Origin: JBFMAI01 sp040755725
GTDB taxonomy: Bacteria; Planctomycetota; Phycisphaerae; UBA1845; Fen-1342
DNA: 64,000 nucleotides
Direction of reading: 5' to 3'
Assembly: GCA_040755725.1 (NCBI GenBank)
Contig: JBFMAI010000031.1
Coordinates: 62,001-126,000, forward strand
The translations under genes were made by a program, and so were the position numbers. Below the pieces are notes generated by a model. It saw only the letters and a list, made by a program, of their open reading frames with translations. It did no database searches and was not told where the DNA came from. Shown in pieces: positions 34,017-41,991 of the stretch (position 1 is the first letter of the stretch; each line of letters opens with the position of its first letter).

Positions 34017-34986
34017 GCGAAAACGCCCCGGGGCCGCCCGCTCGGCCCTGGTCGTCGCACCCGGAACGGCGGAGCGGCCAACGCTGCGCGTCACCGTGCT
34101 GGCCGGGGGCCCCAGTGCCGAGCGCGCCGTCAGCCTCGAGTCCGGCCGGGCCGTCGCCGACGCCCTGCGCCGTCGCGGCCACCAGGTCTGCCTCGCCGAC
34201 ATCGGACCCGAGCAACTCGAGGCGCTCGATCACCCGGCGGACGTGGTGTTCCCGGCGCTGCACGGCACCTTCGGCGAGGACGGCACGGTCCAGCAGCTCC
34301 TGGCCGCGCGCGGGCTCCGCTTCGTCGGCTCCGACGCCCGCGCCTCCGCCGTCGCCATCGACAAGGCCGCCACGAAGGCCCGCGTGGCCGCCGCCGGCCT
34401 CCCGACGCCGCAGTACGAAGTGTGGAAGGCGGAGGACCTGGCCGCGAGATCGGCGCCGGGGCTGCCGCTGCCGGTCATCGTCAAGCCCGTGGACCAGGGC
34501 AGCAGCGTCGGGACGACGATCGTGCGCGACCAGCCTGAATTTCTCCCCGCGGTCCGACTCACGACGATGACATTCGGACGAGCGCTCGTCGAGGAGTTCA
34601 TCGTCGGCCGGGAACTGACGGTCGGCATCATCGGCGGGCAGGCCCTACCGCCGATCTGTATCCGCCCCAAGCGGCCGTTCTACGACTACGAAGCGAAATA
34701 CCTCGACGACCAAACGGAATACCTGTTCGAGACGGGCTACGAGCCGGCCCTGCTGGAGCAAGCCCAGACGCTGAGCCGCCGTGTGTTCGACTTGTTGGGC
34801 TGCCGGCACCTGGCCCGCGTGGACTGGATGGTCGATGCGGACAATGGATTGTGGTTTCTCGAAATCAATACCATCCCGGGCTTCACGGGCCACTCGCTCG
34901 TTCCCAAAGCCGCCGCCAAAATCGGCATCGCTTTCGACGACCTCGTTGAGCGCCTGGTGCGTATGGCTCTGGAGGATCCGGCATGA
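33973..34986 (+). CDS. ddl: D-alanine--D-alanine ligase
   Basis: An ATP-grasp ligase that forms D-Ala-D-Ala. RVTVLAGGPSAERAVSLESG is the N-terminal signature, VVFPALHGTFGEDGTVQQLL the second motif, PVIVKPVDQGSSVGTTIV the ATP-binding strand, and DNGLWFLEINTIPGFTGHS the metal-binding end. The homology begins near residue 38, so the real start may be downstream of the ATG at 33973, but no better ATG or GTG precedes the conserved core. It overlaps murB at its 5' end and ftsQ by four bases (ATGA). Confidence 0.93.
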   Translation: MRPASNSNSKSKSGERKRPGAARSALVVAPGTAERPTLRVTVLAGGPSAERAVSLESGRAVADALRRRGHQVCLADIGPEQLEALDHPADVVFPALHGTFGEDGTVQQLLAARGLRFVGSDARASAVAIDKAATKARVAAAGLPTPQYEVWKAEDLAARSAPGLPLPVIVKPVDQGSSVGTTIVRDQPEFLPAVRLTTMTFGRALVEEFIVGRELTVGIIGGQALPPICIRPKRPFYDYEAKYLDDQTEYLFETGYEPALLEQAQTLSRRVFDLLGCRHLARVDWMVDADNGLWFLEINTIPGFTGHSLVPKAAAKIGIAFDDLVERLVRMALEDPA

Positions 34987-35924
34987 GGCGGGTGAAGCGC
35001 GGAGGAGCAGCGCGCGCGGCTTCCCCCGCCGGCAATCGTCGGAGCGGCCTGCGCCTGTCGCGGGCCACGTGGGTCCGGCTGTGGCGCGTGATCGGCTGGT
35101 CCGCCACCGTCGCGGCAATCGTTTGGGGCTTGCGTGAGATGGAGCAGTCGGTTCGACAACGCGACCCGACGGTCCAATGCGGCATCGAATGGGTGGATTT
35201 GCCCACCTGGATGACCGCCGCCGGCGGCGACCAGGCGCTGGCGGAAGTCGCCGCCGCTGCCGACCTGCGGCCCGACGATGACATTCACGACCCGGAGCTG
35301 TGCCGCCGGGTGGCGACTGGCCTGCAAGCCTCAGCGTGGGTAGGGGAGGTCACCCGGGTGACGAAGCGCCCCGATGGCGTCGTCAGAATCGCGGCGCGCT
35401 ATCGCGAACCGTTCGCGTACGTCGAGCACCGTGGCACCGTGTACCGCGTGGACCGGGAGGGCGTGCGCTTGCCGTTGCCTGCCGTGTATCGGATCGACTA
35501 CATTCAGGACAGATTCTGGAACGACTGGTTCCGGATTGTGGGCGTTTCGGGAGCGGTACCGGACGAAGGCGCCCCGTGGCCCGGCGAGGACTTGGCTGCC
35601 GGCTTGCGCCTTGTCCAGTTCCTCCGCAACGCCACGGCACGCGGCGAAGTCCCTTTCAGATCGTCACTTAGGGCAATCGACGTGGCCAACTTCGGGCTCC
35701 GCCAGAATCCCGACGACGGCCAGCTCCGCATCCGCACGATTCACCCGCGAAGCTACATTCGTTGGGGCGAGCCGCCCGGCGAGGAATACGAGGTCGAAAG
35801 CCCCGCCCGTCGCAAGCTCGACATGTTGCGATCAATCTATGCCAGACGGGGGTTCCTCCCTGAAGGCATTCTCGATGTCCGGGACGTGGAACGGGCCCAG
35901 ATCATCACGCCCCCCGGCGGCTAG
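34983..35924 (+). CDS. ftsQ: FtsQ-like cell division protein
   Basis: A 313-residue protein with a basic N-terminus, one membrane helix (about 32-48, VIGWSATVAAIVWGL) and a periplasmic domain that fits a POTRA-like beta domain (WVGEVTRVTKRPDGVVRIAA, REPFAYVEHRGTVYRVDREG). The sequence is divergent; the assignment rests on topology, REPFA-type similarity and position after ddl. The start at 34983 overlaps the ddl stop. FtsQ links septal peptidoglycan synthesis to the divisome; no ftsA or ftsZ follows. Confidence in the symbol is moderate. Confidence 0.75.
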   Translation: MRRVKRGGAARAASPAGNRRSGLRLSRATWVRLWRVIGWSATVAAIVWGLREMEQSVRQRDPTVQCGIEWVDLPTWMTAAGGDQALAEVAAAADLRPDDDIHDPELCRRVATGLQASAWVGEVTRVTKRPDGVVRIAARYREPFAYVEHRGTVYRVDREGVRLPLPAVYRIDYIQDRFWNDWFRIVGVSGAVPDEGAPWPGEDLAAGLRLVQFLRNATARGEVPFRSSLRAIDVANFGLRQNPDDGQLRIRTIHPRSYIRWGEPPGEEYEVESPARRKLDMLRSIYARRGFLPEGILDVRDVERAQIITPPGG

Positions 35925-35954
35925 CACCGCCGCGGGGCCGCTTGGAGAGCAGCC

Positions 35955-36767
35955 ATGCCTGCCAGCAACCTGCCTACCTTGATTTTGGATGCGGCGGCCC
36001 GGCACCTGCCGGATGGTGCCGCGTGGATTCTAATTGCGGCCGGGGCCGTCGTCGGCGGCATCGGCCTGCTATTCATGGTCAAGGGCGCCCGGCTGGCCCC
36101 CATGCTGGCGGCCCTGGTCGTCGCAGCGTTCGGGGCCGGCGCTGGGCCGGTGGTATCGAACCTGACGCACGCTCCGCTATGGCCGGTGGTGGCGGGCTGC
36201 GGCGTGGTGGGGCTGGGGCTGGGGGTGCTTCTGTTCCGGGTCTGGCTGGCAATCCTCGTCGGGCTGTGCCTGGCGGGCGCTGGGCTCAGCATCTACACCG
36301 GGCAAGTCCTGCGCGATCCGCTCAACGCCTACCTGACGTCCGGGCTCGACCGCGAACAGCAACTGGTGACGCTGCCGACCCCGGGGGACGCCGGTGGTTC
36401 TCCCACGTGGACGGCTGAAGCGACACAGTTGTGGAACCACTTGACGGGGAACGTACCGAACTTCCAGGCGAGCTTCTTCGCGCTCGTCCTGTCCACTGCC
36501 GTCGGCGGATTCATCCTGGGGCTGGCCTTTCCCCGGCTCGCCCGGGCATTCTGGGCCGCATCGTTCGGGACGGGGCTGCTCTTGAGCGGCGTGTACGGCG
36601 TGCTGCACGCGGGCTGGCCTGCGGGCCTGCCCTGGGTCAACCAGTGGGGGCCGATGGTAGCCGGCGTAATGTGGGGGATTTCGATGGTCTACAACTTGGT
36701 GGACCTCAAGGTGTTCGGCACGCGGAAGGCGGCGGCGACGCCGGAGCCGGCCAAAGCCGGGGCCTGA
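35955..36767 (+). CDS. Polytopic membrane protein of unknown function
   Basis: A 270-residue protein with about seven hydrophobic segments (WILIAAGAVVGGIGLLFMV, LAALVVAAFGAGAG, PVVAGCGVVGLGLGVLLF, ILVGLCLAGAGLSIY and others) and one long hydrophilic loop between the fourth and fifth (DREQQLVTLPTPGDAGG). No catalytic motif is visible. GGAGAGCAGCC precedes the ATG. It follows ftsQ by 30 bases and may be cotranscribed with it. Its layout resembles the protein at 38148-38831, so the two may be distant paralogues. Confidence 0.75.
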   Translation: MPASNLPTLILDAAARHLPDGAAWILIAAGAVVGGIGLLFMVKGARLAPMLAALVVAAFGAGAGPVVSNLTHAPLWPVVAGCGVVGLGLGVLLFRVWLAILVGLCLAGAGLSIYTGQVLRDPLNAYLTSGLDREQQLVTLPTPGDAGGSPTWTAEATQLWNHLTGNVPNFQASFFALVLSTAVGGFILGLAFPRLARAFWAASFGTGLLLSGVYGVLHAGWPAGLPWVNQWGPMVAGVMWGISMVYNLVDLKVFGTRKAAATPEPAKAGA

Positions 36768-37082
36768 ATCACCGTGCGCAATCGCGCGACAGTCATCGCA
36801 ACGCAAAGCGCCGGCAAGCGCCCTTCCCGGCCGCGCTCACTGGCGCTTGGCGTTCTGATCAATGCCGGCAATTCGTGCGCGGTCAAGTAGACGTGCCCAA
36901 CAGACCGCTTGCGCTCTGTCTCCGCCACCGCAAGACTTGTGTTTGCTCTACCGGCCTTCGTGAAAGTTCGTTTGATTTCGAATCAATCGCGAGTTACTAC
37001 TGTTTTGCTTGCAATGGGTGTGGCTGCTCTGCGTCGGGGCGGCGTTTTGGGTATGTGCGCATCACGGGGAGGATTATCCGTC
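36768..37082. other. AT-richer intergenic region with inverted repeats
   Basis: 315 bases with no gene. The right half is clearly less GC-rich than its surroundings. It holds an inverted repeat with CAAGCGCC and GGCGCTTG arms (36815-36849), which could terminate the upstream gene, and a TTGATT/AATCAA palindrome (36972-36986) upstream of the secreted protein gene. Confidence 0.6.
36972..36986. promoter_or_regulatory. Possible operator palindrome
   Basis: A perfect TTGATT-TCG-AATCAA dyad in an AT-rich patch about 97 bases upstream of the secreted Cys-rich protein start. Such a dyad could bind a regulator. No experimental or comparative evidence. Confidence 0.3.
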
Positions 37083-37961
37083 ATGGCGCGGTGGATGAAC
37101 AAACGTGGGCGCGCGCTATGGGCGGCTGGCATTGGGTTTCTGCTGGTTACCGGCGTCAGTTTGGCGGCAGAGGGCGATGGTGCGAATCCCGAACAGGCAA
37201 CCATGGCTCTCGGGGGCGTCAATCTGCCTTATACCGGTCAAGGCAGCGTATGGGTCATCGATGACGGGTATCTTGTCATTCGCTTCGAGCGCGCGCAGCA
37301 ACCACCGGCGTCGGCCGACGCACTGCGATCCAAAGGGGACACCGGGGGTGGGGGCTTCGGAGGAAATGCACGTTCTCACCCCGACCCCTCGACCGTGGGC
37401 CGTACGGGGACGGGTGGCGGCGTCGGCGTCGGCGGAGGAGAGTCAACGTCCGACGTGAGAATACTGCCGCTTCGTTTGACCACGCAAGGTCTGGTGTTGG
37501 CCGGTGACGGGCACACGTGGCACTTGCAGTCGAAGCCGCCGTCGGAGGCGGAGCGGCGGACGCCCAAACCACAGGTGATCTCCGTCGCACCGCGTGGCGA
37601 ACAACCGTGTCGCCGACACAGTCTCCTTGATCTCACCGGGAGCCTGCACCTCCGGGTCGGCCCCACCGGCGCCGTGCAGTTAGACGCGCGCGATGACAAG
37701 ACCGGCCGACGATTGCTCGCCACACTACAACCGGAACCGGCCCCGACGAGCGAGGTTCCTTGTCCGGAGGCGGGTGAGGACAACAGTGTTGTTCGCATCT
37801 CGTGGGAGATTACCTGCAACAACCAAACCAGTTGCAGTGTGTCGATTTCGTGCGACCCCGCGCAGGGATGCTGGGTCTTGTGCTTCTGCGACGCGAATGG
37901 AAACGCCACTTGTTTGAGCGGTCACGGCAAGATGCCAGAGGTGAGCGTGCCGGATCCCTGA
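37083..37961 (+). CDS. Secreted Cys-rich protein, unknown function
   Basis: A 292-residue protein. The ATG at 37083 gives a signal peptide (MARWMNKRGR, hydrophobic AAGIGFLLVTGVSLA, probable cleavage after SLAAEG or nearby). A Gly-rich linker (about 88-121, GDTGGGGFGGN and GGGVGVGGGES) divides the mature protein. The last 55 residues are Cys-rich (CNNQTSCSVSISCD, GCWVLCFCDANGNATC), suggesting disulfides or metal binding. A central stretch (LDLTGSLHLRVGPTGAVQLD) looks beta-rich. I do not recognise the family. It lies between two membrane protein genes and has lower GC upstream, so it may have a different origin from its neighbours. Confidence 0.72.
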   Translation: MARWMNKRGRALWAAGIGFLLVTGVSLAAEGDGANPEQATMALGGVNLPYTGQGSVWVIDDGYLVIRFERAQQPPASADALRSKGDTGGGGFGGNARSHPDPSTVGRTGTGGGVGVGGGESTSDVRILPLRLTTQGLVLAGDGHTWHLQSKPPSEAERRTPKPQVISVAPRGEQPCRRHSLLDLTGSLHLRVGPTGAVQLDARDDKTGRRLLATLQPEPAPTSEVPCPEAGEDNSVVRISWEITCNNQTSCSVSISCDPAQGCWVLCFCDANGNATCLSGHGKMPEVSVPDP

Positions 37962-38147
37962 GAATCGACCTGACATGAAAGACGTCCCGTAGCGTCCATC
38001 CCCCGCGGCCGACGTGAGATGTCGTGGTTTCTTCAACGTTCAACGACGGTCGCGGGGGGCAACAGCATTTTGGCGGCGAACTGCTATGGGGCCAGGGGTG
38101 GGTTGCACGATAGAAAGGAGAGGAGGGTCGTCCCTCGGAGTACGCCC

Positions 38148-38831
38148 TTGGCGCATTATCAGCAGCTCGTTTTCAACTGGATCACGGCCCAATCCGGGCT
38201 GACCGGGCTGGTGGTCATGGCCGCCGGCCTGCTGGCCGCGTCGCACGGGTTCCGAATGGTCCGTTTCCTGTTGGCCGTCTGCGGTTTCGGCGTGGGGTAC
38301 GGCGCGGCGTCGGTCCTGGGCTCGCTCGTTCCTCTGCCGCCGTCAGTATTGGGATTGGTGGCCGGGAGCGTGTGCGCGGCGGCAGGGGTGGCGTGGCCGC
38401 AGCCTGCGCGGGTGGTGGTCAGTGCGGTGACGTGGGCCATCGGCGGGGCCTACTTGGCCGAGCAATTTGGTGCCCGCGGCCTGGGGTGGTGGATTCCCGC
38501 CGGGCTGTTGGGGGCGACAGGCGGCGTGTTGATGCTGGTTTCGCCGCGATCCATGACGATCCTGATGACGAGCCTCCACGGGGCCGCCCTGTTTCTTCTC
38601 GGCTTTGCCGGCGTCGCCGACGCCGTCCTGCCCGTGCTCGGCGGCACGCTCCGAAGCTGGGCCCACCACCGTTCGGCGATTCTGCCGATCCTGCTGGGGA
38701 TGCTGACGCTTACCGCGTATTCGTGCCAAGCCAACGCGCGGCGTGGCGACCTGCGAACGGGCCACGCGGACGGCCCGCCGGTCACCGGGCGGCAGGCGGC
38801 CCGACCGCCGGTACGGGCCAATCCGGGTTGA
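38148..38831 (+). CDS. Polytopic membrane protein of unknown function
   Basis: A membrane protein with six or seven helices (LTGLVVMAAGLLAAS, FLLAVCGFGVGYGAA, LGLVAGSVCAAAGVAW, VVSAVTWAIGGAYLAE, IPAGLLGATGGVLMLV, HGAALFLLGFAGVADAVLPV). The frame opens at an ATG at 38019, but the first 43 residues look non-coding. TTG at 38148 with GGAG six bases upstream is preferred (227 residues). The C-terminal tail is hydrophilic and repeat-like. It resembles the 35955-36767 protein in layout. Function unknown. Confidence 0.65.
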   Translation: MAHYQQLVFNWITAQSGLTGLVVMAAGLLAASHGFRMVRFLLAVCGFGVGYGAASVLGSLVPLPPSVLGLVAGSVCAAAGVAWPQPARVVVSAVTWAIGGAYLAEQFGARGLGWWIPAGLLGATGGVLMLVSPRSMTILMTSLHGAALFLLGFAGVADAVLPVLGGTLRSWAHHRSAILPILLGMLTLTAYSCQANARRGDLRTGHADGPPVTGRQAARPPVRANPG

Positions 38832-39074
38832 CTTATGGTCCGCAACCGATAGAGTGCAAAGGTGGAGTGCTTCCCGCGGCGCGTTTTGCGGAGTTGACTG
38901 GTATTGAAGGCGATGCACGAGGTGGCACAGTGATGGGGTTGCCGAGGGCCGGGCGCGGGGGCCACGTGCCCGTCGGCCAGATCGCTGGACAGGGGGGGCG
39001 TGAGTTCCGCAGCGTCGCCGGTCGTGGGGGGCCTGCCGTCGGCTTCTATTCACGTCCATGAGGTTTCCGTGTCC

Positions 39075-41261
39075 ATGCTGAAGGTGCGTCTTCCCGACGG
39101 CCGGGTCGTCGAGCAGCCGGACGGTGTGTCCGCGGCCGACGTGCTCCTGGCCGTCAATCCCAAGCTCGCGCGTAAGGCGGTGGCCGCGAAGGTCAACGGT
39201 CGCGTGGTGGACTTGAGTACGCGGCTGACAGGGCCCGAGGTGGAATTGGCGGGGCTGACCATCGAAGATCCCGAGGGGTTGGAGGTCGCCCGGCACAGCG
39301 CGGCCCACGTCATGGCGGAAGCCGTTTGCACGCTGTGGCCGCAGACCAAGCTCGTCTACGGGCCGCCCGTCGACAACGGTTTCTACTATGACATCGATCT
39401 CGACCACTCCCTGACGCCGGAGGACTTCGCCCGCATCGAGGCCAAGATGGACGAGATCGTGCGGGAGGATCGGCCGTTTCGGCGGTACGAGCTGCCGCGG
39501 GCCGAGGCGATGAAGCGCCTGCACGCGGAGGGTAACGAGTACAAGATTGACAACGCCGAGCGGGCCGACGGCGACGTGCTGAGCTTCTACGTCACCGGCG
39601 AGCCGGGCAGCGGGCGCTTTGAAGACCTCTGCCGCGGTCCGCACGTGCCCAGCACCGCCCGGATCGGGGCGTACAAGGTGATGCAGGTGTCGGGGGCCTA
39701 CTGGCACGGCGACGCCACCAAGGCCATGTTGCAGCGCGTCTACGGCACCACCTGGCCCGACAAACGCGCGTTGCAGCAACACCTGCAAATGCTCGAGGAG
39801 GCCAAGCGCCGGGACCATCGGCGGATCGGCCAGGAACTGGGCCTGTTCACGCTGAGCCCGCTGGTGGGGCCGGGGTTGGTGTTGTGGAAGCCGGCCGGCG
39901 CCCTGGTCCGACACATCCTCGAAGAGGAGCTGCGCCGGGAGCTGCTGCAGCGCGGCTACCAGATGGTCTACACGCCGCACATCGGCCGCCTCGAGATGTT
40001 CCGCATCAGCGGGCACTTCCCGTATTACAAGGACAGCCAGTATCCGCCGCTGTTTGAGTCCGAGCGAGGGCGGCTGCTGAACCGCTTGTGGGAATTGGCG
40101 GGGGCGGCGGGGGACCGGCCGGCGTCGGCGGACGAGTTGGCCATCGTCGAGAAGCTGGCCGCCGAGCACGCCGACATTCGCAACTACCCCGCCACGGCGC
40201 CCCCGGCGGAACGCCAGAAGCGCGTGCGGACGTGGTTGGAGCGGGAGGACGGGTACCTGCTCAAGCCCATGAATTGCCCCGGGCACATCCAAATCTATGC
40301 GTCTGAGGCGCGGAGCTACCGTGACCTGCCGGTGAAACTGGCGGAGTTCGGCCAGGTGTACCGTTACGAGCAGTCGGGGGAGGTCGGGGGCATGACGCGG
40401 GTCCGCGGCTTCTGCCAGGACGACGCGCACATCTTCTGCACGCCGAAGCAGCTCCCGGCGGAAATCGCCGAGTGCGTCGAGTTGTCCAAACACGTGCTGG
40501 AGATGGTCGGGCTGAAGGACTACCGCGTGCGGGTGGCGCTGCGTTCGAAGGACAGCACCAAGTACGTCGGCTCGGATGAGAACTGGGAACTGGCGGAGGC
40601 CGCGCTGCGCAGCGTCGTGCGCGGCTCGGGGCTGAAGTACAGCGAGGAAGTGGGCGAGGCGGCGTTCTACGGCCCAAAGATCGACTTCGTGGCCCGCGAC
40701 GCGCTCGGCCGCGAGTGGCAGCTCGGCACCGTGCAGTGCGACTACAACCTGCCGGAACGCTTCGGCCTGACGTACACGGGGGAGGACAACGCGGCCCACC
40801 GCCCCGTCATGGTGCATCGAACGCTGTTCGGCAGCATGGAGCGGTTCGTCGGCATCCTGATCGAGCACTTCGCGGGGGCGTTCCCGCTATGGCTGGCGCC
40901 GGTGCAGGTCCGCGTGTGTTCCATCAGCGAGAAGTCGAAGGCCTATGCCCAAGACGTGTACAATGTCTGTCGGGCCGCCACGTTGCGGACCGAGCTGGAC
41001 AACGGCGACGAACGGATCGGGGCCAAGATTCGCCTGGCCACGCTCCTGAAGATTCCGTACATCCTGGTTGTCGGCGAACAGGAAGCCGCCGACCAGACCG
41101 TGAACGTCCGCACGCGCGAGGGCAAGCAGTACGGTAGCTTCAGCTTGCCCGAGTTCCTGGCCGCGTGCGCGGAGGAGATTGCCCATCGGGGTCGGGAGAC
41201 CCCGCCCGGCGCAAGCCAGTCGCCGGTGGGAGACGACGGCCGTCGGCCGGCGCCCCCGTAA
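39075..41261 (+). CDS. thrS: Threonyl-tRNA synthetase
   Basis: A 728-residue class II synthetase that charges tRNA-Thr. The ATG at 39075 gives MLKVRLPDGRVV, the TGS domain. The editing domain shows RHSAAHVMAEAV, and the catalytic domain has zinc ligands C401 (PMNCPGH), H452 (DDAHIFC) and H581 (MVHRTLFGS). The C-terminal anticodon-binding domain is complete. Compared with Escherichia coli ThrS there is an insert of roughly 60 residues before the PMNCPGH motif (about 325-390, from FESERGRLLNRLWELAG). The tail after AEEIAHRG is repeat-like. It is 25 bases upstream of infC. Confidence 0.95.
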   Translation: MLKVRLPDGRVVEQPDGVSAADVLLAVNPKLARKAVAAKVNGRVVDLSTRLTGPEVELAGLTIEDPEGLEVARHSAAHVMAEAVCTLWPQTKLVYGPPVDNGFYYDIDLDHSLTPEDFARIEAKMDEIVREDRPFRRYELPRAEAMKRLHAEGNEYKIDNAERADGDVLSFYVTGEPGSGRFEDLCRGPHVPSTARIGAYKVMQVSGAYWHGDATKAMLQRVYGTTWPDKRALQQHLQMLEEAKRRDHRRIGQELGLFTLSPLVGPGLVLWKPAGALVRHILEEELRRELLQRGYQMVYTPHIGRLEMFRISGHFPYYKDSQYPPLFESERGRLLNRLWELAGAAGDRPASADELAIVEKLAAEHADIRNYPATAPPAERQKRVRTWLEREDGYLLKPMNCPGHIQIYASEARSYRDLPVKLAEFGQVYRYEQSGEVGGMTRVRGFCQDDAHIFCTPKQLPAEIAECVELSKHVLEMVGLKDYRVRVALRSKDSTKYVGSDENWELAEAALRSVVRGSGLKYSEEVGEAAFYGPKIDFVARDALGREWQLGTVQCDYNLPERFGLTYTGEDNAAHRPVMVHRTLFGSMERFVGILIEHFAGAFPLWLAPVQVRVCSISEKSKAYAQDVYNVCRAATLRTELDNGDERIGAKIRLATLLKIPYILVVGEQEAADQTVNVRTREGKQYGSFSLPEFLAACAEEIAHRGRETPPGASQSPVGDDGRRPAPP

Positions 41262-41286
41262 ACCCACAGAAAGGCAGGTGAGGCCC

Positions 41287-41913
41287 ATCAATCTGAACTT
41301 GCGCTGCAACGAGCAGATTCGCGTGTCGCCCGTTCGCCTGATCGGCGAGAACAACGAGCAACTCGGAATCATGCCCAACTACGAGGCCCTGCGGCTGGCC
41401 CGCGAGGCCGGGGTGGACTTGGTGGAGGTGGCGCCCAACGTTCGTCCGCCCGTGTGCCGGCTGATGGACTACGGCAAGTGGAAATACACCCAGAAGAAGC
41501 ACTCCAAGAAGCACCACGAGCAGCAACTCAAGGAAATCCGTCTGCGGCCGAAGACGGACACGCACGACCGCGAGATCAAGGTCAAGCAGGCCATCAAGTT
41601 CTTTCAGCGCGGCGACAAGGTGCAGTTCACCATGGTCTTCCGCGGCCGCGAGCGCTTCCGGCGTGAAGTGGCGCTGGAGGTCTTCAAGGCCATCCTGGAC
41701 GAGTTCGGCCAGCGCGTCCGCGTTGAACGTCCCCCCGGCATGGACGGCCGTCACATGGTGATGGTCCTGTCCGCGGTCAAGGACGCGTTCGTCGAGCCGG
41801 GCGCGGCGGCAGGTTCGCCGCCGGTGGCCGTCCCCGGTCCGCCGGTCGCGCCCGCCCCGCCGGTCGTGCCCGCCGAGCCGCCGCCGGCACCGGCCATGGA
41901 AGCGCAGGGCTAG
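41287..41913 (+). CDS. infC: Translation initiation factor IF-3
   Basis: IF-3 binds the 30S subunit and checks the initiator tRNA-codon pair. LRCNEQIRVSPVRLIGENNE aligns with the IF-3 start, and GVDLVEVAPNVRPPVCRLMD, KEIRLRPKTDTHDREIKVKQ and VMVLSAVKDAF are conserved. No ATG is available near the homology start: the reading begins at ATC 41287 with AGGTGAGG just upstream, or at GTG 41278. A non-canonical AUC/AUU start is known for infC and underlies autoregulation, so 41287 is preferred (208 residues). The C-terminus carries a Pro/Ala-rich tail of about 38 residues beyond the usual end. rpmI and rplT do not follow. Confidence 0.92.
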   Translation: MNLNLRCNEQIRVSPVRLIGENNEQLGIMPNYEALRLAREAGVDLVEVAPNVRPPVCRLMDYGKWKYTQKKHSKKHHEQQLKEIRLRPKTDTHDREIKVKQAIKFFQRGDKVQFTMVFRGRERFRREVALEVFKAILDEFGQRVRVERPPGMDGRHMVMVLSAVKDAFVEPGAAAGSPPVAVPGPPVAPAPPVVPAEPPPAPAMEAQG

Positions 41914-41991
41914 ACGCCGGTCCGCACCGGGTTCATCGAAATCGTCCCGACGGCCGGGCCGCCGCCGGGCGGTCGGCAAGGAGGGCCAGTC

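Noticed and set aside
38343..40868. 841-codon minus-strand frame
   Set aside because: Antisense of thrS; repetitive basic/His-rich composition.
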